27,324 nt of DNA from BS750m-G57 sp964392945 (GTDB lineage Bacteria; Planctomycetota; Phycisphaerae; SM23-33). The stretch covers positions 1-27,324 of the forward strand of contig CAYMSH010000026.1 in the NCBI GenBank assembly GCA_964392945.1, read 5' to 3'. The notes under the pieces are model-generated. The model was not told the origin of the DNA. It did not search any database and was given only the letters and a program-made list of their open reading frames with translations. This document shows, one piece after another, positions 24,218-27,324 of this stretch. Both the position numbers and the translations under genes were made by a program. Position 1 is the stretch's first letter; each line of letters begins with the position of its first letter.

Positions 24218-24234
24218 CGTAAGGAGTTTGGCTT

Positions 24235-25422
24235 ATGTCGTTAGGAGCGGTACACTTGGCAGGCTCGCCATACCTGCCTATTGGAGTGGATCTGGGATCA
24301 TCAAGCGTTACCATGGCGCAAGTGCGCCTTGTCGAACGTGGGTCCCGGGATGTCCGCCTTGTCGCAATCGACTATGCAAGAACGCCCGGATTCGAAGAGA
24401 ATCTCGGTTCGGGTCCGTCGTCGCATCAGTCGGATCGGCGCAGGCGATTCGCCGAGGTGCAGGCAATACTCTCACGCGAGCGTTTCAAGGGCCGCAAGTG
24501 CATTCTGGCCCTGCCGGCGCGGGACTGTTTCGTCCAGCCGCTGAGCGTGCCGCGAGAATGCCTGGAGAATCCGCAGGACATCCAGAGAGCCATCGAATGG
24601 GAGCTGCAGGACAAGGGCGAGATGTTCTTCGGCCAGCCCCTCAACGTTCAGGAAACCGTGATCCAGCATCTCATGACCGGACACGAAGTATACGAAGACG
24701 GGCTGTCCAAGGAAGAGGTCATCGCGTTCGGCGTTTCGCGTGATATCGTCTCTGAGTATCTGAAGATGGCCAAAGACGCGAAGATCAAGATCGTCGGGCT
24801 GAACGTTGAGTCTTGTGCGTTGCTGGAATGCTTCTCGCGGCTCTTGCGGCGATCGGCCGACATGGACAACACGTACATGTTTGTAGATCTGGGGGCCACG
24901 AGCACACAAGTGGTGCTGTCCCGCGGGCCGAACATGGTGTTCGCCAGGAACCTGACGGCGACTCTGGATCATGCGTTGCAGGACTGCGAGCAAACCATGG
25001 AGCCGGCAATCGACGAGGACCAGGGCGTCGAAGTCTGCGTCGGAGCCGATCAGCAGGCCAGAGTCGTTTTCGAGAGTCCCGACCAGGAACAGGAAGATCC
25101 CCTGGCCGAACTCACAACGGAACTGACCCAATGCCTGGACTACTGCGAATCGGTCGGCGAGAACAGGAACATTGATCGGATCGTCTTCACAGGCGGCGGC
25201 GCATACAACAAAGGCGCCTGCAATGAACTGGCCGTACGGCTCGGATTGTCGGGCCAGATCGGCAATCCGCTGCTGGGAATAAAGGACGTGAACCTTGCTT
25301 CGCTGCCGAGGGAATCGACGGAAACAAACTCTAACCAGGCCAAGCCCGGCCTGCCCCGCTGTCCGGAATGGGCTGTGGCGATGGGGCTGAGCGTGGGCGC
25401 TTCGATTGAAGCGGCGGCTTAA
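24235..25422 (+). CDS. pilM: PilM, actin-like cytoplasmic ATPase of the type IV pilus/T2SS platform
   Basis: PilM is a cytoplasmic actin-fold protein that binds the N-terminal tail of PilN and couples the motor to the inner-membrane platform. The 395 residues show the phosphate-1 motif GVDLGSSSV at 17-25, CILALPARDCFVQPLSVP, FVDLGATSTQVV at about 217-228 (phosphate-2) and IVFTGGGAYNKG (adenosine motif). These match the PilM/FtsA-like fold, and the length is slightly above the ~350 usual for PilM. AAGGAG precedes ATG 24235 by eight bases. It is the first gene of a tight operon, with pilN following after nine bases. Confidence 0.93.
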   Translation: MSLGAVHLAGSPYLPIGVDLGSSSVTMAQVRLVERGSRDVRLVAIDYARTPGFEENLGSGPSSHQSDRRRRFAEVQAILSRERFKGRKCILALPARDCFVQPLSVPRECLENPQDIQRAIEWELQDKGEMFFGQPLNVQETVIQHLMTGHEVYEDGLSKEEVIAFGVSRDIVSEYLKMAKDAKIKIVGLNVESCALLECFSRLLRRSADMDNTYMFVDLGATSTQVVLSRGPNMVFARNLTATLDHALQDCEQTMEPAIDEDQGVEVCVGADQQARVVFESPDQEQEDPLAELTTELTQCLDYCESVGENRNIDRIVFTGGGAYNKGACNELAVRLGLSGQIGNPLLGIKDVNLASLPRESTETNSNQAKPGLPRCPEWAVAMGLSVGASIEAAA

Positions 25423-25431
25423 GAGAACATC

Positions 25432-26226
25432 ATGAGTCTGATAAACCTACTTCCGCAAGATTACTATCAACGCAAGCAGGGACGGCGCACCAATGTGATG
25501 TGCGTGATCCTGTTTGCGGTGGTCATGGTCGGCATCGTCAGCGCGTCTATGGTCTCGCGATCCAACGCCAGAGAGACCCAGGCTATAATGAGCAACCTGA
25601 ACCGCTCGTACAGCCAGGCGGCCCAGACGATCTCCCAAATGCAGACCCTCAGGAACCAGAAGCAGACGATCCTGGACAAGCGCAAACGAATTGAATCTCT
25701 CCAGGATCCGGTCCCCAAGAGCATCGTGCTGGCGATTCTCACCAACGCGCGGCCGGACGGAGTTTCACTGCTGCACGTAAAGCTCGACTCTCGTTTCGAT
25801 CAGCCCAAGGCTCCGACCAAGAAGGTGACAGTCAACACAACAAAGGGCCAGGCCCCTCCTCCGCCGAAGCCGAAACCGAGCATACAGCCGAGCGTGACAG
25901 TCGAGATTATCGGTCTGGCGCACACGGACTTCCAGGTCGCTCGCTACCTGGCGAATCTCACTGACAGCGGATTGACCGACGCGGTGGACCTGTCCTACAC
26001 CCAGAATTATCTGACTGCGGAAGACAAGAAAAAGGACGACGAGATCTTCCGAAACCTGCGTGAATTCAGGCTCAAATGCCGCCTGAAGAAGAACATCGAC
26101 GCCAAGGCGATGGCCAAACAGTGGCGGTTCGCCAAACAGAGCGATCTATCGCTCAACTTCGAGAAGAACTCCGAGAGGCCCGCGGAAGCCAAGATCACCG
26201 CTGTTGTTCCAGGAACACTAAAATGA
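25432..26226 (+). CDS. pilN: PilN, inner-membrane type IV pilus assembly protein
   Basis: PilN is a bitopic inner-membrane protein whose cytoplasmic N-terminus docks on PilM and whose periplasmic part dimerises with PilO. The 264 residues start with MSLINLLPQ, the PilM-binding INLLP motif. One membrane segment follows at about 22-42, then a coiled-coil-like stretch (about 48-90) and a periplasmic domain split by a Pro/Lys-rich insert near 140-155. The protein is longer than the ~180-200 residues typical of PilN because of this insert and an extended C-terminus. The stop overlaps the pilO start (ATGA), so the two are translationally coupled. Confidence 0.9.
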   Translation: MSLINLLPQDYYQRKQGRRTNVMCVILFAVVMVGIVSASMVSRSNARETQAIMSNLNRSYSQAAQTISQMQTLRNQKQTILDKRKRIESLQDPVPKSIVLAILTNARPDGVSLLHVKLDSRFDQPKAPTKKVTVNTTKGQAPPPPKPKPSIQPSVTVEIIGLAHTDFQVARYLANLTDSGLTDAVDLSYTQNYLTAEDKKKDDEIFRNLREFRLKCRLKKNIDAKAMAKQWRFAKQSDLSLNFEKNSERPAEAKITAVVPGTLK

Positions 26227-26816
26227 AGCCAAGCTCACGAGAAATTGTATTTGGGCTCGTTCTGCTGGCGATTCCGCTGGCGGCATGGAGCCTTGAGTTC
26301 GCCCCGCGACAGCGTCGCCAGGAAGAACTGAAGCTGAAGATCGAGGCCAAACAAGCCAAGCTCGACAAGCTGTTCGAGAAGAAGCGGCTGACTGGTGCGA
26401 TCGGAGATCTCAGAAAGCAGATCGCAGAAGGCAAAGAAGCCGTCGCAATCTTCCGATCACGCCTTCCCGACGAGAAGGAGATCGACCAGATTGTCAGGGA
26501 AGTCTGGCGCCTGGCCAAGTCCAACGAACTTTCGCCGACGTCTCTTCGCACGATCCCGCCCCGCAAGGGCAAGCAGTTCACGGCTATCGACGGGCCTCAC
26601 GGCGAACAGCCCGTGCTGATCCAGATCGAGGGCGACTTCAACGGCCTGTATTCATTCATGCTCGATATGGAAGGCCAATCGAGGATCATGCGAATCAGAC
26701 AGATGACCCTCAAGAAGCCGGAAAAAACGCACACCGGACAGGTGTCGGCCACGATCGAATTCTCGATCTTCTTTGAACGCAAGAAAGGACAAACCCAATG
26801 GACAGCCAAAATATGA
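26223..26816 (+). CDS. pilO: PilO, inner-membrane type IV pilus assembly protein
   Basis: The 197-residue protein has a short cytoplasmic N-terminus, one membrane segment (about 8-24), a coiled coil rich in Lys/Glu/Leu (about 28-75), and a ferredoxin-like periplasmic domain (VREVWRLAKSNEL, VLIQIEGDFNGLYSFMLDME, RIMRIRQMTLKK, ATIEFSIFF). This is the PilO layout. ATG 26223 overlaps the pilN stop. An upstream extension of the frame to 26076 lies entirely inside pilN and is not needed. The stop overlaps the next gene's start region by about 19 bases. Confidence 0.9.
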   Translation: MKPSSREIVFGLVLLAIPLAAWSLEFAPRQRRQEELKLKIEAKQAKLDKLFEKKRLTGAIGDLRKQIAEGKEAVAIFRSRLPDEKEIDQIVREVWRLAKSNELSPTSLRTIPPRKGKQFTAIDGPHGEQPVLIQIEGDFNGLYSFMLDMEGQSRIMRIRQMTLKKPEKTHTGQVSATIEFSIFFERKKGQTQWTAKI

Positions 26817-27324
26817 AGCAAACGGGTCTGGCCGGCGAGTTCCTTGCTGACAATGAACCGGCCGCCCCACCCGAAACACCATCGTCGGTACAGGCCATAG
26901 GCGTCTCACAGGGCGCATCGTCGGCCCAGGAGTCCGCAAACGCCCAGAAACGGGCCAATGTGGTCCTTGCTGTTTTGTTCCTCGCGGGAATGGCGGTGGT
27001 CTATTTCATGTCGATGGATACCGGAACAGCGGCCGCAGATCCCATGGACGCCGCACGCGAGACGATCGTGAACGACGCGGTCAAGCAGTTCCAGATCAAC
27101 CCCACGGCAATCTCCAACGATCCGCAGAAGGCCTCTCAGCCGGAGAAAAGTCCGGTTCAGTTGGCCCGCGAGATGATGAACGGAGCCCCTGACAGACAGG
27201 TGCCGCTGAAGCAGTTGAAGAACAATCCGTTTGTGCTCATGCCCGACAAGCAGGCCAGACGCGCCAAGACAGTCGTAGCCAGGAAGCCTCAAATAACGCC
27301 GGGAGTCACCGCGTTGCAGAGAGC
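26798..27324 (+). CDS. Bitopic membrane protein in the PilP position (partial, runs off the right edge)
   Basis: The 175 visible codons encode a cytoplasmic Ala/Ser/Gln-rich N-terminus of about 58 residues and one membrane segment (about 59-76, NVVLAVLFLAGMAVVYFM). A periplasmic region then begins, containing LKQLKNNPFVL, which resembles the NPF/DPF motif found in PilP/GspC-like proteins. ATG 26798 has AAAGGA eight bases upstream and overlaps the pilO end; ATG 26813 is an in-frame alternative. Following pilM-pilN-pilO, it should serve as the periplasmic linker toward the secretin. It is not a typical lipoprotein PilP, since it has an internal membrane span and no lipobox, so I leave the symbol blank. 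Confidence 0.75.
   Translation, partial: MDSQNMKQTGLAGEFLADNEPAAPPETPSSVQAIGVSQGASSAQESANAQKRANVVLAVLFLAGMAVVYFMSMDTGTAAADPMDAARETIVNDAVKQFQINPTAISNDPQKASQPEKSPVQLAREMMNGAPDRQVPLKQLKNNPFVLMPDKQARRAKTVVARKPQITPGVTALQR

Larger units (their letters stand above)
23647..24234. other. Divergent intergenic region, no convincing gene
   Basis: This 588-bp region separates the minus-strand lipoprotein genes from the plus-strand pil operon. It holds a C-rich, G-poor plus strand at 23791-23920 (about 61 C against 15 G in 130 bases), three phased TGTGA repeats at 23965-23989, a strong but unassigned ribosome-binding site and ATG at 24133-24149, and a hairpin before pilM. It presumably contains the pil promoter, but no clear -35/-10 pair stands out. 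Confidence 0.55.

Noticed and set aside
24147..24743. 198-codon plus-strand frame starting at the first strong ribosome-binding site before pilM
   Set aside because: Most of it overlaps pilM out of frame and reads as an Arg/Gly/Pro-rich shadow. Only its start signal is interesting, so it is kept as a regulatory observation, not as a gene.
1..27324. CRISPR arrays, tRNA/rRNA genes, insertion sequences, integrase or prophage genes
   Set aside because: I saw no regularly spaced repeat-spacer units, no tRNA-like cloverleaf with a CCA end, no transposase or integrase motifs and no terminal inverted repeats on either strand.

Overview
The window looks like chromosomal DNA of a GC-rich Gram-negative bacterium, most likely Planctomycetota (Phycisphaerae-like). 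The reasons are a TIGR03790-type exported protein, a Tat-exported sulfatase beside an alkaline-ceramidase-like/LamG protein, a CvpA-like protein with a long tail, many lipoproteins, and a dcw cell-wall cluster that lacks the usual full gene set. The lineage is inferred from gene content only. No tRNA, rRNA, CRISPR array or transposable element was seen.

Layout. (1) 1-5640, minus strand: a dcw cluster in transcription order mraZ, a 79-residue unknown, rsmH, a LysM membrane protein, ftsL-like, ftsI-type transpeptidase, and murE, which runs off the left edge. Upstream of mraZ are five DGGGA boxes at 20-21 bp spacing, a candidate autoregulatory operator. (2) 5640-6172: a gene-free stretch with palindromes. 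(3) 6173-8927, minus: an Rrf2-type Fe-S regulator, a GH130 enzyme and a GT4 glycosyltransferase, apparently one operon. (4) 9051-11712: a TIGR03790-family exported protein divergent from a lipoprotein esterase. (5) 11709-17320, minus: a CvpA-like protein, a membrane-anchored GspE/PilB-like protein whose ATPase motifs are all degenerate, a canonical PilT, hisF (3 nt before pilT) and a small membrane protein. (6) 17412-21674: a ceramidase-like/LamG protein divergent from a Tat sulfatase. The sulfatase frame ends just after an A10 run, and the -1 frame continues into an extra C-terminal domain. (7) 21697-23646, minus: a stand-alone SecD P1-head lipoprotein, and an FG-GAP/beta-propeller lipoprotein gene split by one in-frame TAG. 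(8) 23647-24234: a divergent intergenic region with phased TGTGA repeats and a strongly C-rich, G-poor tract. (9) 24235 to the right edge, plus: pilM, pilN, pilO and a PilP-position membrane protein, the inner-membrane platform of a type IV pilus or type II secretion machine.

Working together, the dcw genes make and cross-link septal peptidoglycan. PilM/N/O, PilT and the degenerate GspE-like protein point to a type IV filament system spread over two loci. The GH130/GT4 and sulfatase/ceramidase-like/esterase genes suggest use or remodelling of sulfated or mannose-containing glycans and lipids. The strongest unusual signals are the pseudo-ATPase GspE homologue, the A10 frameshift site in the sulfatase, the 20-bp-phased mraZ operator and the amber-split lipoprotein gene.
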